Below the pieces are notes generated by a model, which was given only the letters and a program-made list of their open reading frames with translations, did not search any database and had not been told where the DNA came from. Below, in pieces: positions 64,000 through 64,000 of a stretch of 64,000 bases of DNA. The first letter of the stretch is position 1. Each line of letters begins with the position of its first letter. Position numbers and translations under genes: made by a program. Source of the DNA: Spongilla lacustris (taxonomy: Eukaryota; Porifera; Demospongiae; Spongillida; Spongillidae); NCBI GenBank assembly GCA_949361645.1, contig OX442415.1, positions 8,215,254-8,279,253 of the forward strand, written 5' to 3'.

Positions 64000-64000
64000 G

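Noticed and set aside
1..64000. tRNA and rRNA genes
   Set aside because: Looked for A/B box pairs with a cloverleaf and for conserved rRNA words; none was convincing by eye.

Overview
This is eukaryotic, TE-saturated DNA, almost certainly from a sponge (probably a demosponge). The evidence is three copies of a secreted protein matching the C-terminal domain of sponge short-chain collagen C4 (spongin-type), a decayed right-handed beta-helix/multi-TM gene of the type that is abundant in sponges, very short introns (68 and 52 bp) in the one clear host housekeeping gene, and the frequent TACATGTACATG-like intergenic sequence. Only one conserved single-copy host gene can be modelled confidently: a three-exon CCDC115/Vma22-like V-ATPase assembly factor at 55505-56230 (+). 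The three collagen-C4-like genes are intact single-exon ORFs on the minus strand (4356-5102, 15782-16531, 28510-29259), each with a TATA box.

Much of the rest is a patchwork of segmental duplications, named here A, Y, Z, X and S. A (about 240-1830 and 26213-27830) carries a dead non-LTR retroelement 3' end. Y (3738-5990, 15371-17310, 27888-30150, fragment 36010-36176) carries the collagen-like gene. Z (5990-9080, 45293-48264, partly inverted at 54480-55295) ends in a broken first exon of the beta-helix gene family. X (9821-15370, 17316-19996, 48265-49357, 52430-53760) is the sequence upstream of that gene family. The more complete beta-helix gene (52284 down to 49385) is itself a pseudogene, cut off at its 3' end where it meets an X block.

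Mobile elements account for most of the remainder and many can be bounded to the base: a piggyBac element (10274-13248) whose exact empty site is preserved in the paralogous X block; a complete Ty3/gypsy element with two matching 173-bp LTRs (21059-26122); a second gypsy element running off the right edge (61189-64000); gypsy debris at 41349-43245; nested hAT elements (7189-8537 around 7529-8012); a hAT relic with a TTF-type zinc finger (53765-54432); Mutator-like long-TIR elements, one carrying a RecQ helicase fragment (45418-46980) and one carrying unidentified coding-like sequence (59711-60616); TTAA-flanked and TA-flanked MITEs; and several large foldback elements.

The most unusual feature is a set of terminal arrays (30235-30455/31850-32009, 58125-58260/59020-59179, 59184-59315) in which a 14-bp motif TGTCCCCCCGGACA alternates with an 18-bp spacer palindrome centred on CTAG, giving a period of about 32 bp. 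The spacer palindrome differs between elements while the spacing and CTAG centre stay the same. Between 32 kb and 45 kb the window is dominated by microsatellites, minisatellites and low-complexity tracts, with a few exon-like segments that I cannot assign.
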